Below, in pieces: positions 1 to 8,620 of a DNA stretch of 64,000 bases. Made by a program: the position numbers and the translations under genes. Under the pieces are notes generated by a model. It had not been told where the DNA came from, did no database searches, and was given only the letters and a program-made list of their open reading frames with translations. The DNA is taken from assembly GCA_965261015.1 (NCBI GenBank), contig CBDHCC010000001.1, positions 1,178,001-1,242,000 on the forward strand. Reading direction: 5' to 3'. Position 1 is the first letter of the stretch, and each line of letters opens with the position of its first letter. The stretch is from CBDHCC01 sp965261015 (GTDB lineage: Bacteria; Pseudomonadota; Alphaproteobacteria; Sphingomonadales; Sphingomonadaceae).

Positions 1-1
1 G

Positions 2-304
2 GACGCGCTCGACGCGGTCGTCGTCGCCTACGAGCCCGTCTGGGCGATCGGCACCGGGCGCAGCGCGGGACCGGATCAGGTGGCCGCGATGCACCGACAC
101 ATCCGCGCCGTCCTGGCGGAGCGGGGCGGGGCGGCGGTGCCGATCCTGTATGGGGGATCGGTCAAGGCCGACAGCGCCGCCGCCCTCCTGTCGCTGCCGG
201 ACGTGGCCGGGGCGCTGGTCGGCGGGGCCAGCCTGACGGCGGACACGCTGCGTGGGATCGTCGAAGCGGCCGGCGCGGTTGAACGCGCGACGTCGAACGG
301 CTAG
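2..304 (+). CDS. tpiA: Triosephosphate isomerase, C-terminal part (5' truncated by window edge)
   Basis: Glycolytic and gluconeogenic enzyme that interconverts dihydroxyacetone phosphate and glyceraldehyde 3-phosphate in the cytoplasm. The visible 100 residues open just before the family signature YEPVWAIGTG, which contains the catalytic glutamate. They continue through ILYGGSVK and a GALVGGASL phosphate-binding loop, so only the N-terminal roughly 60 percent is missing. It is followed 36 bases later by secG and then pyrG, the usual alphaproteobacterial order. Assignment is secure; the start lies outside the window. Confidence 0.96.
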   Translation, partial: DALDAVVVAYEPVWAIGTGRSAGPDQVAAMHRHIRAVLAERGGAAVPILYGGSVKADSAAALLSLPDVAGALVGGASLTADTLRGIVEAAGAVERATSNG

Positions 305-340
305 GGGCGGACGCCGTCCGGCTGCCCACGAGATCCCATC

Positions 341-685
341 ATGCTCTACACCTTCCTCCTCGTTGTCCACGCGATCATCGCCGCGGCGCTCGTCACCGTG
401 ATCCTGATGCAGCGTTCGGAAGGGGGAGCGCTGGGCATGGGAGGCAGCCCGTCGGGATTGATGTCGGCGCGCGGAGCGGCCGACTTCCTGACGCGCGCGA
501 CCACCTTCCTGGCGATCGCGTTCGTCGCCATGTGCATCGGACTGGCGGCCTACGCCTCGTTCCGCGCCGCGCCGGCGAGCAGCATCGACACCAGTTTGGC
601 CCGTCCAGCGACGCCGGCGCCGCAGAGCGCTCCCGCGACCCCTCCGGCCGCGCCGCAGGAGGGCGGAGTGCCCGTCGCGCAATAG
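341..685 (+). CDS. secG: Preprotein translocase subunit SecG
   Basis: Small inner-membrane component of the SecYEG translocon. The 114-residue protein has two hydrophobic segments, at about residues 3-22 and 50-72. They are separated by the conserved polar loop with QRSEGGALGMGG, typical of SecG. The C-terminal 35 residues are Ala/Pro-rich and poorly conserved, as in other alphaproteobacterial SecG proteins. The position between tpiA and pyrG supports the call. Confidence 0.95.
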   Translation: MLYTFLLVVHAIIAAALVTVILMQRSEGGALGMGGSPSGLMSARGAADFLTRATTFLAIAFVAMCIGLAAYASFRAAPASSIDTSLARPATPAPQSAPATPPAAPQEGGVPVAQ

Positions 686-774
686 CGGCGCTACGCAGCT
701 TCGGGAAAGGCGGTCGTCGGCGACGAGTCCCGCCCTTGCCGCGCCCAGGCCCTCTCGCTTAAGCCCCTCCTCCC

Positions 775-2409
775 ATGGCGCGGTTCATTTTCATCACCGG
801 CGGCGTGGTTTCCTCGCTCGGCAAGGGTCTCATGGCGGCGTCGCTCGCCGCCCTCCTTCAGGCGCGCGGCTATCGGGTCCGCATCCGGAAGTTCGACCCG
901 TATCTGAACGTCGATCCCGGGACGATGAGCCCCTATCAGCACGGCGAGGTCTACGTCACCGACGACGGGGCGGAGACGGACCTGGACCTGGGCCATTACG
1001 AACGCTTCACGGGCGTCGCCGCGCACCAGTCGGACAATGTCACCCAGGGGCGGGTCTATCGCGACATCATCGCGCGAGAGCGTCGCGGCGACTATCTGGG
1101 GGCGACCGTGCAGGTGGTCCCCCACGTCACCGACGCGATCAAGCAGTTCACGCTGGCCGACATCGACGACCTGGATTTCGTGCTGTGCGAGATCGGCGGG
1201 ACGGTGGGTGACATCGAGAGCCTTCCGTTCATGGAGGCGATCCGCCAGCTGCGGAACGAGCTGGGCCGCGGCCAGACCGTGTCGATCCATGTGACCCTGG
1301 TGCCGTACATCGCGGCGGCGGGCGAGTTGAAGACGAAACCCACGCAGCATTCCGTGCGCGAACTCACGTCTTTGGGCATCCAGCCCGACGTGCTCGTCTG
1401 CCGATCGGAACAGCCCCTGCCGGATGGGGAGCGGCGCAAGATCGCGCAGTTCTGCAACGTCGGACCCGACGCCGTGATCGCCGCCCTGGACGCTCCGTCC
1501 ATCTATGCCGTGCCGGAACAATATCACGGCGAGGGGCTGGACGATCAGGTGCTCAAAGCGTTCGGCATCGAGGGCGCCCCGCGCCCCGACCTGACCCGCT
1601 GGCGCGAAGTCGCGGCCAGCCTGACCCACGCGGAGGGCGAAGTGACGATCGGCGTCGTGGGCAAATATGTGGGGCTGCCCGACGCCTACAAATCGCTGAA
1701 CGAAGCGCTGGTCCATGGCGGGATGGCGAACCGCGTGCGCGTGAAGGTCGACTGGATCGACGCGGAGCTGTTCGAAGCGTCGGACGACCGGATCGCGGCG
1801 CGGCTGGAACCGCTGCACGCGATCCTGGTGCCGGGCGCCTTTGGAGAGCGCGGGTCTGAGGGCAAGCTGGCGTCGGTCCGGTTCGCGCGCGAGCGGCGCG
1901 TGCCGTTCTTCGGCATTTGTTACGGCATGCAGATGGCCTGCGTGGAGGCGGCCCGGAACCTGGCCGGCATCGCGGACGCCGGCACGACGGAGCACGGACC
2001 TTCGGCCGAACCGGTGGTCGGGCTGATCACCGAATGGATGTCGGCGGAAGGGTTGCAGAGCCGCGCGGCCGATGGCGAGCTGGGCGGGACGATGCGCTTG
2101 GGTGCCTACCCGGCGGTGCTGGCCGACGGATCGGTGGCGGCCGAGATCTACGGCGCCACGGACATCCGAGAACGCCATCGCCACCGTTATGAGGTGAATG
2201 TCCATTATCGCGACGCCCTGGAAGGCGCTGGGCTGGTCTTTTCCGGACTGTCGCCCGACGGATCGCTGCCAGAGGTGGTGGAGCGGACCGACCATCCGTG
2301 GTTCATCGGCGTCCAGTACCACCCGGAACTGACCTCGAAACCGTTCGCGCCGCACCCGCTGTTCGCCAGCTTCATCGCGGCCGCCGTGCGGCAGAGCCGC
2401 CTGATGTGA
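775..2409 (+). CDS. pyrG: CTP synthase (glutamine-hydrolysing)
   Basis: Makes CTP from UTP, ATP and glutamine, the last step of de novo pyrimidine nucleotide synthesis. The 544-residue length is normal. The N-terminal synthetase domain begins MARFIFITGGVVSSLGKG with the P-loop-like GVVSSLGKG. The C-terminal class I glutamine amidotransferase domain shows the nucleophile elbow FFGICYGMQ (catalytic Cys) and the late VQYHPE motif carrying the His-Glu of the triad. The start is the ATG just before the conserved ARFIF. It lies third in the tpiA-secG-pyrG run. Confidence 0.98.
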   Translation: MARFIFITGGVVSSLGKGLMAASLAALLQARGYRVRIRKFDPYLNVDPGTMSPYQHGEVYVTDDGAETDLDLGHYERFTGVAAHQSDNVTQGRVYRDIIARERRGDYLGATVQVVPHVTDAIKQFTLADIDDLDFVLCEIGGTVGDIESLPFMEAIRQLRNELGRGQTVSIHVTLVPYIAAAGELKTKPTQHSVRELTSLGIQPDVLVCRSEQPLPDGERRKIAQFCNVGPDAVIAALDAPSIYAVPEQYHGEGLDDQVLKAFGIEGAPRPDLTRWREVAASLTHAEGEVTIGVVGKYVGLPDAYKSLNEALVHGGMANRVRVKVDWIDAELFEASDDRIAARLEPLHAILVPGAFGERGSEGKLASVRFARERRVPFFGICYGMQMACVEAARNLAGIADAGTTEHGPSAEPVVGLITEWMSAEGLQSRAADGELGGTMRLGAYPAVLADGSVAAEIYGATDIRERHRHRYEVNVHYRDALEGAGLVFSGLSPDGSLPEVVERTDHPWFIGVQYHPELTSKPFAPHPLFASFIAAAVRQSRLM

Positions 2410-2416
2410 GCAAAGC

Positions 2417-2467
2417 GTGAGGCGGGGTTCGGTCGGCGGTATCCGCCCGGTCGACTTACCGCCTCAC
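2417..2467. terminator. Candidate bidirectional terminator between pyrG and a convergent small gene
   Basis: A perfect 9-base inverted repeat, GTGAGGCGG at 2417-2425 and CCGCCTCAC at 2459-2467, begins 8 bases after the pyrG stop. It overlaps the stop codon of the convergent small gene at 2464. The intervening bases can form a further GC stem. There is no T-tract, so termination is an inference from position and structure. Confidence 0.45.
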
Positions 2468-2670
2468 TCCCGATCCCGGACGACTTGCGCCAGTCTCGCC
2501 TCCCGATCCGCGGCCAGGGCTTTCAATTGGGCGCTTTCGTCGGAGGTCGGCGCGTCGCTGGATGGCGCGCTCGATGTCACCACATCGTCGGCGAACCACA
2601 GAATGTTGGCCGCGAAGAACAGCGCGATCCAGCGGCTGCGGAAGATCGACGCGAGTTTGAACGGGAACAT
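2464..2670 (-). CDS. Small putative membrane protein (68 aa), unknown function
   Basis: Short reading frame convergent with pyrG. The N-terminus (MFPFKLASIFRSRW) is basic and is followed by one hydrophobic helix at about residues 14-30. A Ser/Ala-rich and then charged C-terminal tail follows, giving the look of a single-pass membrane protein with a cytoplasmic helix. I do not recognise a family. The ribosome binding site is weak. The positive-inside topology and the absence of a better frame on either strand favour a real gene, but it could be spurious. Confidence 0.45.
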   Translation of the reverse strand: MFPFKLASIFRSRWIALFFAANILWFADDVVTSSAPSSDAPTSDESAQLKALAADREARLAQVVRDRE

Positions 2671-3070
2671 GGCTCGACCGTGCGCGCGTACGGATTACCA
2701 AAAGGCAAATGGCGCGGCGGCGTGACCGCTCGTGCCAAGAACCCGGCCCGCCATGCGGACCGGGTTCCCGTGCGTGACGAGGGCATCCCCAGCCTTCGTT
2801 TGCCAGTCGCGGACCCGCGTCCCCCCGGCGCGTGGGCGACGCGTTGACGCCTGCCCATTCGGACCCGCGACCGGATCCCTGAACCCGGCCATGGCCGGTT
2901 GATGGCTCACGCTAGGCTCGGCTTCGGCCCCTTGTCATGCGCGAAGTTCCCGGCAGCTGCCGATTTGCTCCAGGCTGTGTTCATCGTGCAACAGCCACTC
3001 CCCGTTGCCCATCGGCGCGCGCGGCCCTAGGGACCGCGCGGCCCTTCTCGCCTCTCACCGAAACGACCCC
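2671..3070. other. Intergenic region without a convincing gene; one GC hairpin at 2740-2766
   Basis: About 400 bases upstream of lolC. The only clear structure is a nearly perfect hairpin at 2740-2766: AACCCGGCCCGC and GCGGACCGGGTT around a CAT loop, with one mismatch. It has no following T-run, so terminator, processing signal or dispersed repeat are all possible. Short open frames on either strand here have no recognisable protein character. The lolC promoter presumably lies in the right half, but I could not identify a convincing one. Confidence 0.4.
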
Positions 3071-4324
3071 ATGATCCTTTCCCGTTACGAGCGCATGATC
3101 GCCAAGCGTTACCTGTTGCCGGGAAAGGGAGAGGCGTTCATCGCGCTGGTGGCTGGGATCAGCCTGGTGGCCGTGATGCTGGGCGTCGGCGCGCTGATCA
3201 TCGTGATGAGCGTGATGAACGGCTTTCGCGCGGACCTGATCGACAAAATTGTGGGCCTGAACGGGCACGCCGTGGTGCAGGGCTATGGTGGCCGCCTGGC
3301 CGACTGGCGCGAGGTGCTGGCGGAAGCCAAGGCCACGCCGGGCGTCACCGAAGCGGTGCCGCTGATCGACACGCCGCTGTTCGCCAGCCACGGCGACCGC
3401 AACGCGCCGGTCCTGCTGCGTGGGATGCGGGTGCCCGACATCCTGTCCTCGCCCTCGCTGAACACGAAGATCGTGGGCGGGTCGCTCGCCGACCTGAAGG
3501 CGGGGCGCGACGGCGTCGCGATCGGCAGCCGACTGGCCGAACAGCTGGGCGGCCTGCGGGTGGGCGAGTCGATCAGCCTGATCTCTCCGGAAGGGCAGAC
3601 GACACCGTTCGGCACCGTGCCGCGCATCGTCAGCTATCCGATCGTCGCGATCTTCGAGGTCGGCGTGTTCCAGTTCGACAGCGCCTATGTCGTCATGCCG
3701 CTCGCCAACGCCCAGACTTTCCTGCTGATGGGCGACGAGGTCGGCATGATCCGCGTTACGACGACGGACGCCGAGACCGTCGGCGACACGTTGGCGCCGT
3801 TGGCTCCCAAGATCGCGGGCCGCGCGGTGATCGCCACCTGGCAGTCCATGAACTCCGAACTGTTCGAGGCGCTGGCGATCGAGCGGGTGGCGATGTTCAT
3901 CGTGCTGTCGATCATCGTGTTGGTCGCGGCGTTCAACATCCTGTCGTCGCTCATCATGCTGGTGCGCGCGAAGACCCGCGACATCGCCATCCTGCGCACC
4001 ATGGGCGCCACCCGCAGCGGATTGACGCGCATCTTCGTGACCGTGGGTTCGACGATCGGTCTGATCGGCACCGCGCTGGGCGTCGTGCTGGGCTTCGTCT
4101 TCCTGTTCTTCCGCCAGGGGATCATCAACGCCATCCAATTTCTGACCGGCCAGAACCTGTGGGACCCGTCCATCCGGTTCCTGAGCGAGCTGCCCAGCCG
4201 GACGGATCCGGCGGAGGTGACCGCGATCGTGCTCGTCAGCCTGCTGCTCTGCTTTCTGGCGACCCTGTACCCGGCCCTGAAGGCGGCGGGCACCGATCCC
4301 GTCCAGGTGCTGCGCTATGAATGA
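3071..4324 (+). CDS. lolC: Lipoprotein-releasing ABC transporter permease (LolC/LolE family)
   Basis: Inner-membrane permease of the LolCDE machine, which extracts outer-membrane lipoproteins and hands them to LolA. The 417-residue protein has the family layout. One membrane helix near residues 22-45 (AGISLVAVMLGVGALIIVMSVMNGF) precedes a large periplasmic MacB-like domain. Three C-terminal helices follow (AMFIVLSIIVLVAAFNILSS and two later). I chose the ATG at 3071 (MILSRYERMIAKRYL) over an upstream in-frame ATG because it fits family N-termini. It overlaps lolD by 8 bases. A single permease gene suggests a homodimeric LolF-type arrangement. Confidence 0.93.
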   Translation: MILSRYERMIAKRYLLPGKGEAFIALVAGISLVAVMLGVGALIIVMSVMNGFRADLIDKIVGLNGHAVVQGYGGRLADWREVLAEAKATPGVTEAVPLIDTPLFASHGDRNAPVLLRGMRVPDILSSPSLNTKIVGGSLADLKAGRDGVAIGSRLAEQLGGLRVGESISLISPEGQTTPFGTVPRIVSYPIVAIFEVGVFQFDSAYVVMPLANAQTFLLMGDEVGMIRVTTTDAETVGDTLAPLAPKIAGRAVIATWQSMNSELFEALAIERVAMFIVLSIIVLVAAFNILSSLIMLVRAKTRDIAILRTMGATRSGLTRIFVTVGSTIGLIGTALGVVLGFVFLFFRQGIINAIQFLTGQNLWDPSIRFLSELPSRTDPAEVTAIVLVSLLLCFLATLYPALKAAGTDPVQVLRYE

Positions 4325-4991
4325 CGCGGTCCTGCGCCTCGCCGATGTGCGACGCACCTTCGAACAGGGCGGCGAGCGGATCGAGGTGCTGCGCGGCGTC
4401 GACTTGACCGTCGTGCCGGGAGAGATCGTGGCGCTGCTCGGCCCCAGCGGATCGGGCAAGTCGACGCTGCTGCAAGCGGTCGGACTGCTGGAGGGCGGCT
4501 TCGAAGGCTCGATCGCGATCGGGGGCGAAGAGGTTGCGCGCCTGGACGCGGACGAGCGCACGCGGGTGCGGCGTGAGCGGCTGGGCTTCGTCTATCAGTT
4601 CCACCACCTGCTGCCCGACTTCAACGCGCGCGAGAACGTCGTGCTGCCGCTGCTGATCGCCGGCGGCGAGCGACCGGAGGCGGAGCGCCGCGCGGGCGAG
4701 CTGCTGACGACCCTGGGCCTGGGCCGCCGCCTGACCCACCGCCCCAGCCAGCTTTCGGGCGGCGAGCAGCAGCGCGTCGCCGTCGCCCGCGCGCTGGCGA
4801 ACGCGCCGCTGCTGGTGCTGGCCGACGAGCCGACGGGCAATCTGGACGAACAGACCGCCGACGTGGTGCTGGACGAGTTCTTGAAGCTGGTCCGGGCGCA
4901 AGGGTCCGCGGCGCTGGTGGCGACTCACAACGAGCGGCTGGCGCGACGCATGGACCGCCTCGTGCGCCTGCACGAGGGTCGCTTGCAGTAA
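4317..4991 (+). CDS. lolD: Lipoprotein-releasing ABC transporter ATP-binding protein
   Basis: ATPase that powers lipoprotein release by the adjacent LolC-type permease. The 224-residue protein shows Walker A GPSGSGKST at about residues 42-50, the Q-loop near VYQFHHLLPDFNA, and the ABC signature LSGGEQQR. Walker B is LLVLADEPTGNLD, and the switch histidine follows in ATHN. The QFHHLLPDF stretch is characteristic of LolD rather than of FtsE or MacB. The start overlaps the lolC stop, indicating translational coupling. Confidence 0.95.
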   Translation: MNDAVLRLADVRRTFEQGGERIEVLRGVDLTVVPGEIVALLGPSGSGKSTLLQAVGLLEGGFEGSIAIGGEEVARLDADERTRVRRERLGFVYQFHHLLPDFNARENVVLPLLIAGGERPEAERRAGELLTTLGLGRRLTHRPSQLSGGEQQRVAVARALANAPLLVLADEPTGNLDEQTADVVLDEFLKLVRAQGSAALVATHNERLARRMDRLVRLHEGRLQ

Positions 4992-5065
4992 AGGTCACGG
5001 CTGTTTCGCGCCTTCGCCGGGAGTCGGGACCTGTGCGAATCAGCGCCATGCGCTAAGGTTGGGCC

Positions 5066-8000
5066 GTGCCAGTCGCCTACGTCCCCCTTCGCGTGCTCTC
5101 CGCCTATTCCATGCTGGAAGGCGCTATCCAGCCCAAGGCGATGGCGGAACTGGCGGCCAAGCGCGGCTTTCCCGCGATGGCGATCACCGATCGCAACGGG
5201 CTGTACGGCGCGATGGCGTTCAGCGAGGCGTGCCTGAAAGCCGGAGTGCAGCCGATAATCGGCGCATTGCTGGCAGTCGCACGGCCCGACCGGTCAGGCG
5301 AGCGGCCGGACATCGACTGGCTCGCCCTCTACGCGCAGGACGAAGGCGGCTATGGCCGGCTGTGCCGCCTGGTGTCGGCCGCACACCTCGATCGCCCTGA
5401 CGCGTGGGACGCGCACGTCACCTTCGATCAGCTGGCTGAGATCGGCACGGACGGGCTGCTCGCCACGACGGCGGGTGGCGAGGGCGCGGTGTCGCGCCTG
5501 CTGACGCACGGACAGGATACGGCCGCCGCCGCGTATCTGGAGCGCCTGATCACGCTGTTCCCCGGCCGTCTCTATGTCGAGCTCAGCCGCTGCGGCGAGG
5601 TGGGCGAGCGCGAGGCGGAGGCGGGCCTGCTGTCGCTGACCGACCAAAATGAGCTGCCGCTGATCGGCACCATCCCCGCCTGTTTTCCGGATGCCGACTT
5701 CCACGAAGCGCACGACACGATGCTGTGCATCGCCTCGTCCTCCTACCTCGATGTGGCGGATCGGACGCGCAGCCTGCCGGACCGGTGGGTCAAGCCGGCG
5801 ATCGACGCGGCCGCAATCTTCGCCGACGTGCCCGAGGCGATCGACAACACCGTCACCTTTGCCCGGCGCTGCGCCGTCGCCGCGCCCACTCGCGCGCCGA
5901 TCCTGCCCAGCCTGGCGGGCGACGCGGCGGCCGAGATGGAACAGCTGCGCCTGGCCGCGCGGGACGGTCTGGCCCGCCGTCTGCCCGGCGGTGTCCCGGA
6001 CCTCTATGCCGAGCGGCTGGAGTTCGAGCTGAGCGTCATCACCTCCATGGGCTTCGCCGGCTATTTCCTAATCGTCGCGGACTTCATCCAATGGGCCAAG
6101 GCGAACCGCATCCCTGTCGGACCGGGGCGCGGGTCAGGGGCCGGATCGGCGGTCGCCTGGGCCTTGACGATCACGGACCTCGATCCGCTGGAGTTCGGCC
6201 TGCTGTTCGAGCGTTTTCTGAACCCGGAACGCGTGTCGATGCCGGATTTCGACATCGACTTCTGCGAAACCCGCCGCGGCGACGTGATCCGCTATGTCCA
6301 GGACAAATACGGGCGCGGCCAGGTGGCGCAGATCATCACCTTCGGCACCATGAAGGCGCGCGCCGTCCTGAAGGACACGGGCCGCGTCCTGCAGATGAGC
6401 TATGGTCAGGTGGACCGGCTCGCGAAGCTGGTGCCGAACCATCCGACCGATCCCTGGGACCTGAAGCGGGCGCTGAACGGCGTCGGCGAGCTGGCGCAGG
6501 ACTACCGCACCGACGCCGGGACGCGCCGGCTGTTCGATCTCGCCAGCCGGCTGGAGGGGCTGCCGCGCCATTCCTCCACCCATGCGGCGGGCGTGGTGAT
6601 CGGCGACCGCCCGCTGCACGAGCTGGTCCCGCTCTATCGCGACCCGCGGTCCGACCTGCCGGTGACCCAGTTCGACATGAAATGGGTGGAAGCCGCCGGG
6701 CTGGTGAAGTTCGATTTCCTGGGACTGAAGACGCTCTCCGTGCTCGACCGGGCGGTCGCCATGCTGGCGGATCGCGGCGTCGCGCTGGACCTCGCCTCGC
6801 TCACACTCGACGACCCGGCCGTCTACGACCTCCTTCAGCGCGGCGAAACGGTTGGCGTGTTCCAGCTGGAATCGGAAGGGATGCGCCGCACGCTCGCCAG
6901 CGTGAAGCCGACCGCGTTCGGGGACATCATCGCGCTGGTGTCCCTCTATCGTCCCGGCCCGATGGACAACATCCCGTCCTTTGGCGCGCGCAAGAACGGG
7001 TCGGAGGCGATCGCCTATCCCCACGCGCTGCTGGAACCCATCCTGCGCGAGACCTACGGCATCTTCGTCTATCAGGAGCAGGTGATGGAGGCGGCCCGCG
7101 TTCTGGCCGGCTATTCGCTGGGCGAAGCGGACCTGCTGCGCCGCGCCATGGGCAAGAAGATCCAGGCGGAGATGGACGCCCAGCGCCAGCGCTTCGTCGA
7201 TGGCTGTGCCGAACGAAGGATCGATGCCCGCACCGCGTCGTCCCTGTTCGACCTGATCGACAAGTTCGCCGGCTACGGCTTCAACAAGTCGCACGCCGCG
7301 GCCTATGCGCTCCTCGCCTATCAGACCGCGTGGCTAAAGGCGCACCACCCGGCCGAGTTCTTCGCCGCGTCCATGCAATTCGAACTGGCGCAGACCGAGA
7401 AACTGGCGATCTTCGTCGAGGATTTGCGCCGCACGCCCGTCGCCGTCCTGCCGCCGTGCGTGAACGGGGGGGACAGCGGCTTCGCGGTGGAACAGGCGGA
7501 CGGTGGCCTGGCGGTTCGATACGGGCTCGCCGCGCTCAAGGGTGTGGGCGAGAAGGCGATGGCGGGCGTGGTAGCCGAGCGGGCGGCGAACGGACCCTTC
7601 GCGTCGCTCGACGATTTCGCGGCGCGCGTGGACCCCCAGCTCCTCAACAAGCGCCAGATCGAAGCGTTGGCGGGGGCGGGCGCCTTCGACGCCCTGGAGC
7701 CGGATCGGGCCACCGCCTTCGGCCTGGCCGAGCCGATGCTGGCCCTGGCTCAGTCGTCGACCGCCAGCCGGGCGAGCGGGCAGGGGGGGCTGTTCGGGGC
7801 GGCCGATGTCGCCGTCCCGGTGCTCGCCCGTCCTCGAAGTGGCGGGGGCACATGGACTCCCGCCGAGCGGATGGAGGCGGAGAAGACCGCATTTGGGTTC
7901 TATCTCAGCGGCCATCCCGTCGACCGCTATCGCCCGCTGATCCAGGCGCGGCGCGGCCGATCCTACGCGGAGCTGATGGCGATGTCCGTCCCGACGGACG

Positions 8001-8530
8001 GCCGGCGGGTGGCCGCTGTCACGGCGGCGCTGGTCGAGGAGGCGCGTTGGCGCGACACCCGCGGTGGCCGACGTTTCCTGATGCTGACCCTGTCGGACGG
8101 CAGCGGCCAATACACTGCCACCTGTTTCGACCAGGACGCGGCACCGGTGCTGGTCCGCGCGGCCAAGGAGGGAGCGTGCCTGATTCTAGACGTCGAGCTC
8201 GATCGACGCGGCGCGGACGAAGCCCCTCGCATCTCGGTTCGGCGGGCCGAAGCACTGGAGCGGTTGGCGAACCAGTCTGCCCTGCGGCTGGAGGTGCGCG
8301 CGAACACCGCACAGGCTGTCGAGGCGCTGGCGGCGCTCCTGTCGGACAAGCGGGGCGGGCGGGGCGAACTGATCCTTTGGGTCGATGCGGGCGACCATGG
8401 AGAGCGGGGCCTCAGCTTGGGTGACGACTGGCTGTTGACGGTGGACACCGTCGAGGCGATCGCGGCCATTCCCGGTCTCGCCGCCGGCGAAGCGCGCGCC
8501 GGCACCCGCGCCCGGCCACAGGCGGTCTGA
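5066..8530 (+). CDS. dnaE: DNA polymerase III alpha subunit (DnaE1 type)
   Basis: Catalytic subunit of the replicative DNA polymerase. The 1154-residue length matches DnaE. An N-terminal PHP domain (LRVLSAYSMLEGA) has lost the first metal-binding histidines, so it is unlikely to be a nuclease. The polymerase core carries GPGRGSGAGSAVAWAL and the catalytic PDFDIDF aspartates. The FNKSHAAAYA motif follows, with a tandem helix-hairpin-helix around residue 860 and a C-terminal OB fold. The start is a GTG, because no ATG precedes the conserved YVPLRV. The beta-clamp motif was not resolved by eye. DnaE2 is excluded by length and PHP sequence, though not by alignment. Confidence 0.95.
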   Translation: MPVAYVPLRVLSAYSMLEGAIQPKAMAELAAKRGFPAMAITDRNGLYGAMAFSEACLKAGVQPIIGALLAVARPDRSGERPDIDWLALYAQDEGGYGRLCRLVSAAHLDRPDAWDAHVTFDQLAEIGTDGLLATTAGGEGAVSRLLTHGQDTAAAAYLERLITLFPGRLYVELSRCGEVGEREAEAGLLSLTDQNELPLIGTIPACFPDADFHEAHDTMLCIASSSYLDVADRTRSLPDRWVKPAIDAAAIFADVPEAIDNTVTFARRCAVAAPTRAPILPSLAGDAAAEMEQLRLAARDGLARRLPGGVPDLYAERLEFELSVITSMGFAGYFLIVADFIQWAKANRIPVGPGRGSGAGSAVAWALTITDLDPLEFGLLFERFLNPERVSMPDFDIDFCETRRGDVIRYVQDKYGRGQVAQIITFGTMKARAVLKDTGRVLQMSYGQVDRLAKLVPNHPTDPWDLKRALNGVGELAQDYRTDAGTRRLFDLASRLEGLPRHSSTHAAGVVIGDRPLHELVPLYRDPRSDLPVTQFDMKWVEAAGLVKFDFLGLKTLSVLDRAVAMLADRGVALDLASLTLDDPAVYDLLQRGETVGVFQLESEGMRRTLASVKPTAFGDIIALVSLYRPGPMDNIPSFGARKNGSEAIAYPHALLEPILRETYGIFVYQEQVMEAARVLAGYSLGEADLLRRAMGKKIQAEMDAQRQRFVDGCAERRIDARTASSLFDLIDKFAGYGFNKSHAAAYALLAYQTAWLKAHHPAEFFAASMQFELAQTEKLAIFVEDLRRTPVAVLPPCVNGGDSGFAVEQADGGLAVRYGLAALKGVGEKAMAGVVAERAANGPFASLDDFAARVDPQLLNKRQIEALAGAGAFDALEPDRATAFGLAEPMLALAQSSTASRASGQGGLFGAADVAVPVLARPRSGGGTWTPAERMEAEKTAFGFYLSGHPVDRYRPLIQARRGRSYAELMAMSVPTDGRRVAAVTAALVEEARWRDTRGGRRFLMLTLSDGSGQYTATCFDQDAAPVLVRAAKEGACLILDVELDRRGADEAPRISVRRAEALERLANQSALRLEVRANTAQAVEALAALLSDKRGGRGELILWVDAGDHGERGLSLGDDWLLTVDTVEAIAAIPGLAAGEARAGTRARPQAV

Positions 8531-8620
8531 CGGTCCGACCCGACGCGGCCTTTTGACGACGCGCCGAACATCGTTACGCTCCGCTCCAAGGCCACGAAGG
8601 GCCACCGAGGGGAAAAGCCG

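Noticed and set aside
691..2355. A 554-codon open frame on the minus strand opposite pyrG
   Set aside because: It is antisense to a complete CTP synthase; the translation is Arg/His/Gly-rich and has no family features. High GC makes such long shadow frames common here.
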